Shown piece by piece: positions 53,050 through 63,263 of a DNA stretch of 64,000 bases. Positions within the stretch are counted from its first letter, which is position 1; the number at the start of each line of letters is the position of its first letter. The notes beneath the pieces were generated by a model. It had not been told where the DNA came from. It searched no databases and was given only the letters and a program-made list of their open reading frames with translations. Source of the stretch: Falcatimonas sp. MSJ-15 (GTDB lineage: Bacteria > Bacillota > Clostridia > Lachnospirales > Lachnospiraceae); assembly GCF_018918265.1 (NCBI RefSeq), contig NZ_JAHLQC010000012.1:1-64000 (forward strand). Reading direction: 5' to 3'. Made by a program: the position numbers and the translations under genes.

Positions 53050-54375
53050 ATGAGTAAACCTATTGTTGCAGTAGTAGGCAGACCTAATGTTGGTAAGTCT
53101 ACACTTTTTAATGCTTTAGCAGGTGATACTATATCTATAGTAAAAGATACACCAGGTGTTACAAGAGACAGAATCTATGCAGATGTTAATTGGCTTAATA
53201 CATCATTCACACTTATTGATACCGGAGGTATCGAACCTGATACTAATGATATTATTCTGTCACAGATGAGAGAACAGGCTGAGATAGCAATTCAGACAGC
53301 AGATGTAATTATATTCCTTACAGATGTAAGACAAGGACTTGTAGATGCTGATTCAAAAGTAGCAGATATGCTTAGAAGATCAGGAAAGCCGGTAGTGCTT
53401 GTCGTTAATAAAGTTGATAATTTTAATACGATGATGCCGGACGTATATGAATTCTATAATCTTGGAATTGGTGATCCACATCCTATATCAGCAGCTTCAA
53501 GACTTGGAATTGGTGATATGCTTGATGCTGTTGTTGCGAATTTTAGAGAAGATCAGCTTGTTAGTGAAGAAGATGACAGACCTCGAATAGCTATAGTAGG
53601 TAAGCCTAATGTAGGTAAGTCATCAATAATCAATAAGATTCTTGGAGAGAACAGAGTTATTGTATCAGATATCGCAGGAACAACAAGAGATGCTGTTGAT
53701 ACACCGGTAATCCATAATGGCAAAGAATATGTATTCATTGATACAGCAGGTCTTAGAAGAAAAAATAAAATAAAAGAAGAACTTGAAAAATATAGTATTA
53801 TAAGAACTGTAAGTGCTGTTGAAAGAGCAGATATAGTTATTATAGTAATTGATGCTACAGAAGGTGTAACAGAGCAGGATGCCAAGATTGCAGGAATTGC
53901 ACATGAGCGAGGAAAAGGTGTAATTATTGCTGTTAATAAGTGGGATGCAATCGAGAAGAATGACAAGACTATATATGAACATAGTAAGAGAATAAGAGAG
54001 ATTCTTTCTTATCTTTCATATGCTGAGATAATATTTATATCAGCAAAAACAGGACAAAGAATGAACAAAATGTTTGATATGATCGATATGATAATTGACA
54101 GTCAGACAATGAGAATTCAGACAGGTGTTCTTAACGAGATACTTACTGAAGCAGTTGCAATGCAGCAGCCACCTTCAGATAAAGGACGAAGACTCAAACT
54201 TTTCTATATTACTCAGGTTTCAATAAAGCCACCAACGTTTGTTATTTTTGTAAATGACAAAAAGCTGATGCATTTTTCATATACACGATATATTGAAAAT
54301 AAGATTAGAGATGCGTTTGGATTTAAGGGAACATCATTAAGATTTATTATACGAGAAAGAAAAGAAAAGGAGTAA
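53050..54375 (+). CDS. der: Ribosome-associated GTPase Der (EngA)
   Basis: A 441-residue essential GTPase in 50S maturation. It has two tandem G domains: VGRPNVGKST/DTGGIEP/NKVD and VGKPNVGKSS/DTAGLRRK/NKWD, then a C-terminal KH-like domain with PPTFVIFVN. The ATG at 53050 has AAGGAG 6 bp upstream; the earlier ATG (53035) overlaps that site. plsY starts 7 bp after it and gpsA follows, the usual Firmicute order. Confidence 0.97.
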   Translation: MSKPIVAVVGRPNVGKSTLFNALAGDTISIVKDTPGVTRDRIYADVNWLNTSFTLIDTGGIEPDTNDIILSQMREQAEIAIQTADVIIFLTDVRQGLVDADSKVADMLRRSGKPVVLVVNKVDNFNTMMPDVYEFYNLGIGDPHPISAASRLGIGDMLDAVVANFREDQLVSEEDDRPRIAIVGKPNVGKSSIINKILGENRVIVSDIAGTTRDAVDTPVIHNGKEYVFIDTAGLRRKNKIKEELEKYSIIRTVSAVERADIVIIVIDATEGVTEQDAKIAGIAHERGKGVIIAVNKWDAIEKNDKTIYEHSKRIREILSYLSYAEIIFISAKTGQRMNKMFDMIDMIIDSQTMRIQTGVLNEILTEAVAMQQPPSDKGRRLKLFYITQVSIKPPTFVIFVNDKKLMHFSYTRYIENKIRDAFGFKGTSLRFIIRERKEKE

Positions 54376-54382
54376 GGACAAA

Positions 54383-55027
54383 ATGGAACGTTTAATATGC
54401 CTGGCTATCGGCTATGTTTTTGGACTATTTCAAACAGGTTATATTTATGGAAAATTGAACAAAGTAGATATTAGAGATTATGGAAGTGGTAATGCAGGTG
54501 CAACCAATACAATGAGAGTACTTGGCAAAAAAGCAGGAATAATCACATATTTTGGTGATGCATTAAAAGCAGTATTTTGTATAATTCTTGTATGGATTAT
54601 ATATGGAAAAAAGCTGCCTGATATGGTATCACTATTATCATTGTACGCAGGTCTTGGTGTAATACTTGGACATAACTTTCCTTTTTATCTAAAATTCAAA
54701 GGTGGAAAAGGAATTGCGACAACATCAGGTGTTGTATTTTCTTTTGATTGGAAACTTACAATATTAGGATTTATAACATTTTTTGGTACAATGTATCTAT
54801 CAAAGTATGTATCGCTTGCGTCACTTGTATTTGTAACAGGTTTCTTCATAGAACTTGTTATATTTGGAAATCTTTCAATGCTTAATATTCATGGCACATA
54901 TTTATATGAAGCATATGCATTAGGCTTTATTATAATGGCATTGGCATATATTAGACATAGAGCGAATATTAAAAGATTACTTACAGGAACCGAAAGAAAA
55001 ATAGGACAGAAAAAAGAATCAAAATAG
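54383..55027 (+). CDS. plsY: Acyl-phosphate glycerol-3-phosphate acyltransferase PlsY
   Basis: A 214-residue membrane enzyme that starts phospholipid synthesis by acylating glycerol-3-phosphate. Five or so helices are present, with active-site loops GSGNAGATNTMR, GHNFPFYLKFKGGKGIATT and the C-terminal RHRANIKRLL. It forms a cluster with gpsA, which supplies the glycerol-3-phosphate, 10 bp downstream. Confidence 0.95.
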   Translation: MERLICLAIGYVFGLFQTGYIYGKLNKVDIRDYGSGNAGATNTMRVLGKKAGIITYFGDALKAVFCIILVWIIYGKKLPDMVSLLSLYAGLGVILGHNFPFYLKFKGGKGIATTSGVVFSFDWKLTILGFITFFGTMYLSKYVSLASLVFVTGFFIELVIFGNLSMLNIHGTYLYEAYALGFIIMALAYIRHRANIKRLLTGTERKIGQKKESK

Positions 55028-55037
55028 AGGTGCAGAT

Positions 55038-56048
55038 ATGGCAAATATAGGAATTATTGGGGCAGGAAGCTGGGGAATTGCTTTGTCAATTCTTCTATAT
55101 AATAACGGCAATAAAGTTACAGTATGGTCTGTAATTGAAGATGAGATTAAGATGCTTAATGAAAAAAGAGAGCATGAGAGATGCCTTCCGGGAGTAAAAC
55201 TTCCAGATGACATGGTTTTTACAACAGACTTGGAACATACAATTAAGAATGCAGAACTTTTAGTTCTTGCAGTTCCATCTGTATACACACGAAGTACATC
55301 AAAATCAATGTCTGGATATGTAAGAGAAGGACAGATTATAGTTAATGTTGCAAAAGGAATCGAAGAGAATACGCTTAAGACGCTTACACAGATTATTGAA
55401 GAAGAGATTCCATGTGCAGATGTAGCAGCATTATCAGGACCAAGCCATGCAGAGGAAGTAAGCCGTTCAATTCCTACAACATGCGTAGTAGCAGCACATA
55501 GCAGGGAGACAGCAGAGTATATCCAGAACATATTCATGAGTGAGAATTTTCGAGTATATACAACACCGGATATTCTTGGAGTAGAACTTGGGGGTTCACT
55601 TAAGAATGTTATAGCCCTTGCAGCAGGTATTGCAGATGGACTTGGTTATGGAGATAATACAAAGGCAGCACTTATAACAAGAGGAATAACAGAGATAGCA
55701 CGACTTGGTATAGCTATGGGAGGAAAAATTCAGACTTTTAGTGGACTTTCAGGAATAGGTGACCTTATAGTTACATGTGCAAGTATGCACAGTCGTAACA
55801 GACGTGCCGGAATTCTTATCGGAAAAGGCTATTCAATGGAAGACGCAATGAAGGAAGTTAATATGGTTGTTGAAGGCGTATATTCTGCTAAAGCAGCCAG
55901 ACAGCTTGCTGAAAAATATCATGTAGATATGCCTATAATAAAAGAGGTAAATGAAGTCTTGTTTGAAGGAAAGCCGGCAGCAACAGCGGTAAAAGAATTA
56001 ATGCTTAGAGATAAGACAATAGAACATTCTGATTTGCCTTGGGAGTAG
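55038..56048 (+). CDS. gpsA: Glycerol-3-phosphate dehydrogenase [NAD(P)+]
   Basis: A 336-residue enzyme reducing dihydroxyacetone phosphate to sn-glycerol-3-phosphate. The Rossmann motif is GIIGAGSWGIAL; the catalytic Lys is in GGSLKNVIALAAG; SGLSGIGDLIVTC follows. GAGGTG precedes the ATG. The final codons lie in a 40-bp direct repeat that continues past the stop (56007-56104). Confidence 0.96.
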   Translation: MANIGIIGAGSWGIALSILLYNNGNKVTVWSVIEDEIKMLNEKREHERCLPGVKLPDDMVFTTDLEHTIKNAELLVLAVPSVYTRSTSKSMSGYVREGQIIVNVAKGIEENTLKTLTQIIEEEIPCADVAALSGPSHAEEVSRSIPTTCVVAAHSRETAEYIQNIFMSENFRVYTTPDILGVELGGSLKNVIALAAGIADGLGYGDNTKAALITRGITEIARLGIAMGGKIQTFSGLSGIGDLIVTCASMHSRNRRAGILIGKGYSMEDAMKEVNMVVEGVYSAKAARQLAEKYHVDMPIIKEVNEVLFEGKPAATAVKELMLRDKTIEHSDLPWE

Positions 56049-56104
56049 AGATAAGACAATAGAACATTTTGATTTGCTTTGGAAATAGAGATAAAATAAA
56101 ATCC
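56007..56104. repeat. 40-bp direct repeat seeded in the gpsA 3' end
   Basis: AGAGATAAGACAATAGAACA plus TTCTGATTTGCCTTGGGAGT (56007-56046, coding) is copied at 56047-56086 with four changes, and a third copy is cut short from 56087. The spacing is exactly 40 bp each time. Confidence 0.92.
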
Positions 56105-56121
56105 TTTAGGGGGGATTGACA

Positions 56122-58635
56122 ATGGCCATTTCAAATGAAAAAAATTCAGATGTGGTATATGTTTCTGAAAGGTTGCAAGAAAAGATTGATGCCATAGCCG
56201 GTTATAAAGTTACTATAATAGATGCACCGACCGGCTATGGAAAATCAACAGTTTTAAAGAAATATTTCAGTAATAAATATAAGAACAATTATATACTAAC
56301 ATGTGGCAATTCTGATAAAAAAATTTTTTATCAGGAATTTTGTGAACTCATAAGTCATATTGATAGAAAAATATCAGACGAACTGATAAAAGAGGGATAT
56401 CCGGTTAATTATAGAGATATCAGAAAACTTCAGAATATAATTCTTCGTATGGAACCTGAAGAAGAGACATATATAATTATTGATAATTACCATTATATAG
56501 GTGGCGAAGAACTTGATAAATTCCTATTTGAAAGATATGATGAATATGATAAGAATATAAAATTTATTATATCATCTCAAGGCATTACGTCTAGTATTAT
56601 GCTTGAATATATAGACACAAGACGTTTTATGCATATCGAAAAAGAAGATATGGAATTTTCAAAAGTAGATATTAAGCGTTATTTTATTCAATGTGGCTTT
56701 AGTACACTTGATCTTGAAGATATTAATAGATTGTATGAGTTCAGCGAAGGATGGCCAAGTGCAGTATATCTTCAGATGATTAATTATGAAGATAATAGAA
56801 CGATTGATGAGAATTTAAGTATGTCTCTGCTCATTGAACGAGCGGTATGGAATCACTTTAATGATATACAGAAGAAGATAGTTATGTATTCATGTCTGTT
56901 TGACAGATTCACTATACGTCAGTCAAAATTCATGGTAGATGAAGAAGAAGAACAGTATGTAGAAGAGACTATAACAAATTGTGCATTTATAAAATATGAT
57001 GAGAATGAGAAAATGTTCTATTTTAATGGGATCTTTAGAAGGTATCTGATGGATAGATATTCTAAACTTAGCATAAATGAACAGAATGATATAATAAAGT
57101 ATGCAGGAAAATGGTTTGTTGAGAATAAGGATTATTTTGAAGCTATTAAGAAATTCTATACAATAGAAGATTACGAAGATATGTATGAGATGCAGCCTGT
57201 GGTTATGGATTTGTATCCATATGCTAATAAAGAGAACAAACCTATCTTCATAGATATTATATTAAATTGTCCAGAAGAGATTAAAAAGAAACATCTTGTA
57301 TTTTTGCTTATAATATGTTTCATAATAATCTTTTATAATGAAGAAGACTTGTTACAGACTACTCTTGACGAGGTAGAAGGTTATATAGAAGAAGCAACAT
57401 ACGAAGATGAAAAAATGAAAAATACAATTCTTGGAGAGTTATATTTTGTAAGAGCAATAGCAAGATATAATGATCTTAGAGCTATGCACAGATATATTTT
57501 ACAGGCATACAATTATCTTAAAAAACCGATAAGACTATTCTCTGGTGATGGACAGTGGACATTTGGTTCACCGTCAACACTTACATTATATTATAATAAA
57601 CCCGGAAAACTTTGGAAGATGGTAGAATATTTTGATGATAATATTAATGTATATTATAAACTTACAAATGGCCATGGTAAAGGTTCAGAAGCAATAATGA
57701 GAGCAGAGGCACTATACAATATTGGAGATATTGAAAGTGCGGAAATATTATGCCATAAAGCTATATATATGGCAGAGAGCAGAGAACAGCATAGCATATA
57801 TCTGTCAAGTCTTACATTACTTGGCAAGATAGCGATATATCGTGGTGAGTATGATACATTAAAAGATATAAAAGAACAGATTGAAAAGAAAAAAATTGTA
57901 AAGTCAGTAAAGATGTTTGGCAATGTTGATAATAGAGAACTTGTAGATCTAAGTATTGCTACACTTATGCTTAATGTAGATAATAGTGAAGCGATAGCTG
58001 ATTGGCTAAAAGATGAGAATGAGATAGAGAATAGAGTAAGTCTGCTCAGCATGGGATATGCAGACATAATATATGGTAAATATCTTATACTTACAGGTCA
58101 ACATATAAAACTTCTTGGAATAAGCGGTCAGTTCCTTGGGATAGCATCGAAGTATCCACAGGTATTGACAAAAGTGTATACATACATATATATAGCAATA
58201 GCTAATGAACGTATCGGCAATAAAGAGAAAGCTGACAAGATGATAAAGCTTGCTCTAGAAGATACCACATTGGACAAAGTATATATGCCATATGTAGAAA
58301 ATTATAAATATATAAGAGATATTGTAAACAGAGTAGCTGTTGTTAATGGATATAAAAAAGATTTAGAAGCAATCGAAAAATTATATTCAGTATACAGTAC
58401 TAATGTACGGGAACTGATAAAAATAATACAAGGTGAAGAGAATTATGGTCTTACAGGAAGAGAATGCGATGTTGCAAGGCTTGCAGCAATGAGACTTTCT
58501 AATAAAGAGATTGCAGAAAGACTGTATATAGCTGAGAGTACAGTTAAGTCAAATATGAAGACTATCTTTAGCAAACTTGGAATAAGAACGAGAACAGCAC
58601 TTGCAGATTTTTTTACAAATACCCCCGAAAAGTAG
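56122..58635 (+). CDS. MalT-type LuxR-family transcriptional regulator
   Basis: An approximately 837-residue signal-transduction ATPase of the LAL/STAND class. Walker A is GYGKST (38-43), Walker B is near IIIDNYH (about 114-120), followed by a winged-helix and long helical-repeat region (about 330-760), and a C-terminal LuxR helix-turn-helix ([20 protein letters not shown], then [17 protein letters not shown]). Family members sense a small inducer such as maltotriose. The start at 56122 has AGGGGGG upstream. The inducer and targets are unknown. Confidence 0.88.
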   Translation: MAISNEKNSDVVYVSERLQEKIDAIAGYKVTIIDAPTGYGKSTVLKKYFSNKYKNNYILTCGNSDKKIFYQEFCELISHIDRKISDELIKEGYPVNYRDIRKLQNIILRMEPEEETYIIIDNYHYIGGEELDKFLFERYDEYDKNIKFIISSQGITSSIMLEYIDTRRFMHIEKEDMEFSKVDIKRYFIQCGFSTLDLEDINRLYEFSEGWPSAVYLQMINYEDNRTIDENLSMSLLIERAVWNHFNDIQKKIVMYSCLFDRFTIRQSKFMVDEEEEQYVEETITNCAFIKYDENEKMFYFNGIFRRYLMDRYSKLSINEQNDIIKYAGKWFVENKDYFEAIKKFYTIEDYEDMYEMQPVVMDLYPYANKENKPIFIDIILNCPEEIKKKHLVFLLIICFIIIFYNEEDLLQTTLDEVEGYIEEATYEDEKMKNTILGELYFVRAIARYNDLRAMHRYILQAYNYLKKPIRLFSGDGQWTFGSPSTLTLYYNKPGKLWKMVEYFDDNINVYYKLTNGHGKGSEAIMRAEALYNIGDIESAEILCHKAIYMAESREQHSIYLSSLTLLGKIAIYRGEYDTLKDIKEQIEKKKIVKSVKMFGNVDNRELVDLSIATLMLNVDNSEAIADWLKDENEIENRVSLLSMGYADIIYGKYLILTGQHIKLLGISGQFLGIASKYPQVLTKVYTYIYIAIANERIGNKEKADKMIKLALEDTTLDKVYMPYVENYKYIRDIVNRVAVVNGYKKDLEAIEKLYSVYSTNVRELIKIIQGEENYGLTGRECDVARLAAMRLSNKEIAERLYIAESTVKSNMKTIFSKLGIRTRTALADFFTNTPEK

Positions 58636-58708
58636 GTAGTCATTTGAAAAATATCAGGGTATAATTAACTTGAATTATATAATTCATATAAAATATGGGA
58701 GGCGTTTA

Positions 58709-58948
58709 ATGGCTTTAATTGACAGCGTTACACCAGGCGAAGGATACTTAATAGCTGTCTGTATGACGGGAGGAGATAAGATTACAGTGAATCTTTCTTC
58801 AAAAATTAATACTTGCAGATTTAAAAGCCTGGTAAACAGGGAGACATATTACAATGCGAAAACCGATGGTATATTTGTAATATGGAATAATGGAGAAGTG
58901 AAACTGAGCGTAAGTGAATTGCGCCAGTTAAGTAATCCGAAAGTCTGA
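58709..58948 (+). CDS. Small DUF2442-like protein
   Basis: A 79-residue protein with a pattern of two beta hairpins (YLIAVCMTGGDKITVNL, GIFVIWNNGEVKLSVSEL), resembling DUF2442 proteins. The start at 58709 was preferred, as GGGAGGCG lies 6 bp upstream. Separated by 73 bp from the MalT-type regulator and closed by the terminator at 58964-59010. Function unknown. Confidence 0.65.
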   Translation: MALIDSVTPGEGYLIAVCMTGGDKITVNLSSKINTCRFKSLVNRETYYNAKTDGIFVIWNNGEVKLSVSELRQLSNPKV

Positions 58949-58963
58949 TAATATTACAGACCG

Positions 58964-59010
58964 AAAAAAGCTATAAAATTATGATTATGTCATATTTTAT
59001 AGCTTTTTTT
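58964..59010 (+). terminator. Terminator after the DUF2442-like gene
   Basis: AAAAAAGCTATAAAAT pairs with ATTTTATAGCTTTTTT around a 14-nt loop. Confidence 0.9.
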
Positions 59011-59104
59011 GAAAAATCATAATTCTTAATTATAAAGATGCCGATTATATTATAAGATTTATATGTCCTGTTATTGCGGATATATAGTTGAAAGGGGAAC
59101 TTAT

Positions 59105-62100
59105 ATGGACATAAATGTTAAGAATTATGATACAATAGTTGGAAAATTTGAATTTGAACCGTATGGTGAATATGTGATTCGTAGTGTTGATATTAACTTT
59201 TGTAATATTATTGGCCTTGAAGAGAGTGCTGATATTACAATGAATGAGATATTAGCAGATGATTCATATGGTTTTTTTAAAGATGCAGTAGACGAAGCTA
59301 AGAATACCGGATGTGAGATGAGAGTTTGCGTGACCCTTGACACGACTTCTGAACACAATATAGTTACATATATTACGGGTGTCTATGATAAAAATGAGAA
59401 TATAATAAAAGCATCTTTAATCGATATAACAATGATGAGTACCGGACTTGATTTTAATTCAACAGTATATTCAAGGACAGAATATGAATTTATACTCAAT
59501 AATATTGAATGTCCTGTTATGATGTTTGATTTTAATATGGAACCAAAGATTATATTCGCTAACAGAAGTTATTATTCTATGATTGGATACAGTTCAGAAG
59601 AAGTGATTCAGGTATATAATCGAAGTGCAAATGCTTTTGTTAGATTCGAAGACAAAGAAAAGTATACGTCAGAAGAAGATATTAATCTAAAAGATGACAA
59701 ATTTACTATAGCACTTACAATTAATACAAAACTAGAAGGTCCACTTCCTGTAACTATGATAGGTCAGAAGATAACACTTAACGATGGACGTATAGTAGCT
59801 TTGTGCGTTTTTTATCAAAATAAAAAGGAAATACAGTTAAATAAGATGGTTGAGCATTATCGTGACAGATTTGATATGACACTCAAACTTACTAATGATA
59901 TTTTCTTTGAAATAGATTTTATAGCGCAGAAGATAACATTTTATAATTATGAATTTGATAGAATTAAACCGGGAACACCTATAGATTTTGAAGAAAGTAC
60001 ATTTAATAACAACAATCGCTTTCATCCAAAAGATTATACAAGATTGTGTGAATTAGAGTTTAACTCTGAAGACAGAGAGATTAAGACTACAAGTATAAGG
60101 ATGATGAATAAAAAAGGATTTTATGAGAAATATACATTGGATATAATGCCAGTATTTGATGAAGATGGTGAGAATACAGCATTATTTTTCAAAGCAGTTA
60201 ATGAGAATAGCGAGATGTATTCATCAAAAATGTCTAATAGGATTAATAATAAATTAGGTGTTGTGAAATTTGATGAGTGCAGAGAGATAATTAATGGCTA
60301 TATTAATGCATATAGAGATGTACCGGGCATTGTTCATGAGATATTACTCATAAATATTGATAACTATGAGACATTAAAAGAGGCATATACAGAAGAAGAA
60401 CTAAATGTATTCAAAGAAATGTTTATAAAAGTACTTAAGAGCATGATGAGAAGAGAAGATATTGTATCGCAGATAGCAGATCAGATGTTTCTTGTATTTG
60501 AAGGTGGAATGTTTGGATATGAATGGGCTAAGGTGATACCAGAAGACATAAAAGAGAGCATAGAGGCAATGAATGTACCTGATAATGCGATAAAACCTAA
60601 GTTAAGTATAGGTGTATCTATATGGCCGGATAATGGCGAGAATTATGATATGCTTTTTGAAAAAACACTTATAACACTTAATAGACAGCGTAGGAGTAGA
60701 GAATCTGGTATACTATTTTACAATAACGAGTTTAGTAAGCTTATATCTGATGAGAGTTATAAAGAAGACATTAATTACAAAGCTATAGAAGAATATATAA
60801 CTAATCAGTTCCATAAGATGGCAGGTACATTTTTTACAGATACAAGTGATAAAGCAGTTGCAATTCATTATATGCTTGCATCAACAGGAAGTTATTTTGG
60901 ACTCGATCGTATTAAGATTATTGATTTATATGATGATAATGAACGTATTATGTATTTTTGGAATAAAAGCGGTATTAAGAACAATAATGATCTTGAATGG
61001 CAGTATATGCAAAAACATAATAGAAAAATAACTAACGGTGAGAATGTATATATAGTAAATGATTTTAACGAGATATCGAATGAACACATAGCGCAGATAG
61101 CAGCAGAACTAGAGATAAGTGCGATAATGCAGCATAACATTGTAGTTGCAGGTGTAACAGTAGGATATATTCTCTTTGAAAAAGCATTAGGTGCTCATGT
61201 ATGGAGCTTTGCAGAGAAGATAGCAGCAGACTTCATAGTTGATATGTTAGGCAAAGAGATCTATGAAAAAGACTCAAAAGCAGCATTAGAAAGAGAACTT
61301 CCAGGTTATATGGCAGATGAAAGTGTTCCGTTGTATGTTGTTGACAAAGAGACTATGAAGATAGATAGTAATAATCTTGCCTTTGATAGAATATTTGGCA
61401 ATAATTGTAAAGGACAAAAGTGTTATAAAGCTATATTTGGTTATGAATCACCTTGCAAAAATTGTGTACTTGCATCAAAAGCTGTTAACGGAATAAAGAC
61501 CAGAGAAGTATATGATAATAAAAGAGATGTATGGCTTAGCCAAAGAGCAGCAAAAAGTTCTGAAAAAAGCGAAAAATACTATGTTACAATCGTTGATATA
61601 ACATCATTTGTAGAACGCATTAATGCTAAGGATGCACTTACAAAACTTGATTCTGTAGACGTATTTAAGCATAAGATGAAGAAAAAAATGGCCAATATAT
61701 CTGAATATGGTTATGGACTTGCAACAATAGACTTTGATAAGTTTAAAGATGTAAACCAGACTATTGGATATGCAAAAGCTGATGAGCTTATAGTTGACTA
61801 TTCAGAATATATGACAGAAATACTAAGTCCAGAAGAGATGCTTTGTCATGTTTCAGCTGATAAATTTATGTTGCTTTTTGCATATAAAAAAGACGATGAT
61901 ATATTACAATATATATCTACAAAGAATGATGCTGTTATAGAAAAAATCAATGATAAGTACAAGGCAGTGCAGTTATCAACAACAACCGGAATATATTGTA
62001 TGAAGCCAAGTGATTATGACATTAATATAGCAATTGATAAGGCAAATATTGCGTCAAAAACTGTTAAAAATGTAAGACATACTTCGTATGCTATATATGA

Positions 62101-62908
62101 TGATGAGATGGAACGACAGGCTATAAGGGAAAAAGAAATTGAAAACAAGATGTATAGAGCACTTAAGAATCATGAGTTTGTTATATATTATCAGCCAAAG
62201 ACAGATCTTAAGACAGAAGGTGTAACAGGTGCAGAAGCACTTGTCAGATGGCAGGATAAACCGGGACATCTTGTTCCACCAATGGATTTTATCCCATTGT
62301 TTGAACGTAATGGATTTATAATAGATCTTGATTACTATATTTTTGAAGAAGTATTTAAGTTCATACGCAAGACAATAGATGAAGGACGCAGACCTATACC
62401 AGTTTCACTAAACGTATCAAGAGCACATATATATGAGCCAGATTTTGTAGAGAAGCTTATGAAGATAAAAGAAAAATATAATATTGATACGAAATGGATT
62501 GAACTTGAACTTACAGAAGGAACATTCTTAACAGATCAATATATGATACTTAAACTTATGAAAGAATTAAAAAAACTTGGGTTTAAGATATCAATAGATG
62601 ATTTTGGCTCGGGATTCTCATCACTTAATATGTTAAAAGATCTTCCGATAGATGTACTAAAACTCGACAAAGAGTTTTTCCCTAAAGGAGATATGGATGA
62701 AAGAGTAAAGACTATATTCGTAAATGTTGTACGAATGACAAAAGAGCTTAATATAATACCACTTACAGAAGGTGTTGAGACAAAAGAACAAGCAGAATTC
62801 CTAAGAGAAGTTGGCTGTGTATTGGCACAGGGATATTACTATTCAAGACCACTTTCGGAAGCAGACTTTATAAAGTACTTAAGTGAACATGAGATTATAG
62901 AGATATAA
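59105..62908 (+). CDS. Large multi-domain EAL phosphodiesterase with degenerate GGDEF domains
   Basis: A 1267-residue soluble signalling protein. Order: a PAS-like start, PAS (about 125-235), PAS (about 255-375), a GGDEF-like domain (about 400-540, signature IADQM 457-461), a GAF-like part (about 570-710), a PAS-like domain with a CYKAIFGYESPCKNC motif, a second GGDEF-like domain (SADKF 917-921), and EAL (about 1020-1265). The EAL has E1044, SLNVSR, ELTEG, DD1165-1166, LKLDK and AQGYYYSRP, so c-di-GMP hydrolysis is expected while both GGDEF sites look inactive. AAAGGGG precedes ATG 59105. Confidence 0.92.
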   Translation: MDINVKNYDTIVGKFEFEPYGEYVIRSVDINFCNIIGLEESADITMNEILADDSYGFFKDAVDEAKNTGCEMRVCVTLDTTSEHNIVTYITGVYDKNENIIKASLIDITMMSTGLDFNSTVYSRTEYEFILNNIECPVMMFDFNMEPKIIFANRSYYSMIGYSSEEVIQVYNRSANAFVRFEDKEKYTSEEDINLKDDKFTIALTINTKLEGPLPVTMIGQKITLNDGRIVALCVFYQNKKEIQLNKMVEHYRDRFDMTLKLTNDIFFEIDFIAQKITFYNYEFDRIKPGTPIDFEESTFNNNNRFHPKDYTRLCELEFNSEDREIKTTSIRMMNKKGFYEKYTLDIMPVFDEDGENTALFFKAVNENSEMYSSKMSNRINNKLGVVKFDECREIINGYINAYRDVPGIVHEILLINIDNYETLKEAYTEEELNVFKEMFIKVLKSMMRREDIVSQIADQMFLVFEGGMFGYEWAKVIPEDIKESIEAMNVPDNAIKPKLSIGVSIWPDNGENYDMLFEKTLITLNRQRRSRESGILFYNNEFSKLISDESYKEDINYKAIEEYITNQFHKMAGTFFTDTSDKAVAIHYMLASTGSYFGLDRIKIIDLYDDNERIMYFWNKSGIKNNNDLEWQYMQKHNRKITNGENVYIVNDFNEISNEHIAQIAAELEISAIMQHNIVVAGVTVGYILFEKALGAHVWSFAEKIAADFIVDMLGKEIYEKDSKAALERELPGYMADESVPLYVVDKETMKIDSNNLAFDRIFGNNCKGQKCYKAIFGYESPCKNCVLASKAVNGIKTREVYDNKRDVWLSQRAAKSSEKSEKYYVTIVDITSFVERINAKDALTKLDSVDVFKHKMKKKMANISEYGYGLATIDFDKFKDVNQTIGYAKADELIVDYSEYMTEILSPEEMLCHVSADKFMLLFAYKKDDDILQYISTKNDAVIEKINDKYKAVQLSTTTGIYCMKPSDYDINIAIDKANIASKTVKNVRHTSYAIYDDEMERQAIREKEIENKMYRALKNHEFVIYYQPKTDLKTEGVTGAEALVRWQDKPGHLVPPMDFIPLFERNGFIIDLDYYIFEEVFKFIRKTIDEGRRPIPVSLNVSRAHIYEPDFVEKLMKIKEKYNIDTKWIELELTEGTFLTDQYMILKLMKELKKLGFKISIDDFGSGFSSLNMLKDLPIDVLKLDKEFFPKGDMDERVKTIFVNVVRMTKELNIIPLTEGVETKEQAEFLREVGCVLAQGYYYSRPLSEADFIKYLSEHEIIEI

Positions 62909-62979
62909 TGTCTGTTATCAGTTTTAAAATTATAAGAAAGTTTATCTGAGCTTAAAAAAACTAATTATATATGGCAGAT

Positions 62980-63019
62980 AAAAATGACAAAGATAGTGAC
63001 AAGTCTTTGTCATTTTTTT
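62980..63019 (+). terminator. Terminator after the EAL gene
   Basis: AAAAATGACAAAGA pairs with TCTTTGTCATTTTT, followed by more T. It lies 72 bp after the EAL stop. In the rest of 62909-63263 I see only the tyrS promoter and a doubtful 66-codon frame. Confidence 0.9.
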
Positions 63020-63178
63020 GGACATTTACCTGGTATGAGAGAAAAATGCCGGTTTTTTGTCAAATGTGTGAGAATTCTATATTGAAACCTGATACATTAG
63101 TATTAGGCATTTTAGATATAATTACAGACATCATACTTGAGATCGCAAATGCATATATGCATAAAAGATAGTTAATAA

Positions 63179-63207
63179 TTGACAATAAAGTCATTTAATT
63201 TTATAAT
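63179..63207 (+). promoter_or_regulatory. Promoter of tyrS
   Basis: Perfect TTGACA (63179-63184), 17 bp, perfect TATAAT (63202-63207). The 56-bp leader is too short for a T-box, so this tyrS is probably not T-box regulated. Confidence 0.85.
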
Positions 63208-63263
63208 TGTTAAGGTGTTACGAAATTAGATATAGATTAATATAAACAAAGGAGTTTTTTGAT

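Noticed and set aside
62971..63171. A 66-codon frame (MADKNDKDSDK...) after the EAL gene
   Set aside because: No ribosome site precedes it and its first third is the terminator hairpin at 62980-63019; likely non-coding.
62909..63263. A T-box leader before tyrS
   Set aside because: The promoter at 63179-63207 leaves only about 56 nt of leader and no T-box core or antiterminator is visible.
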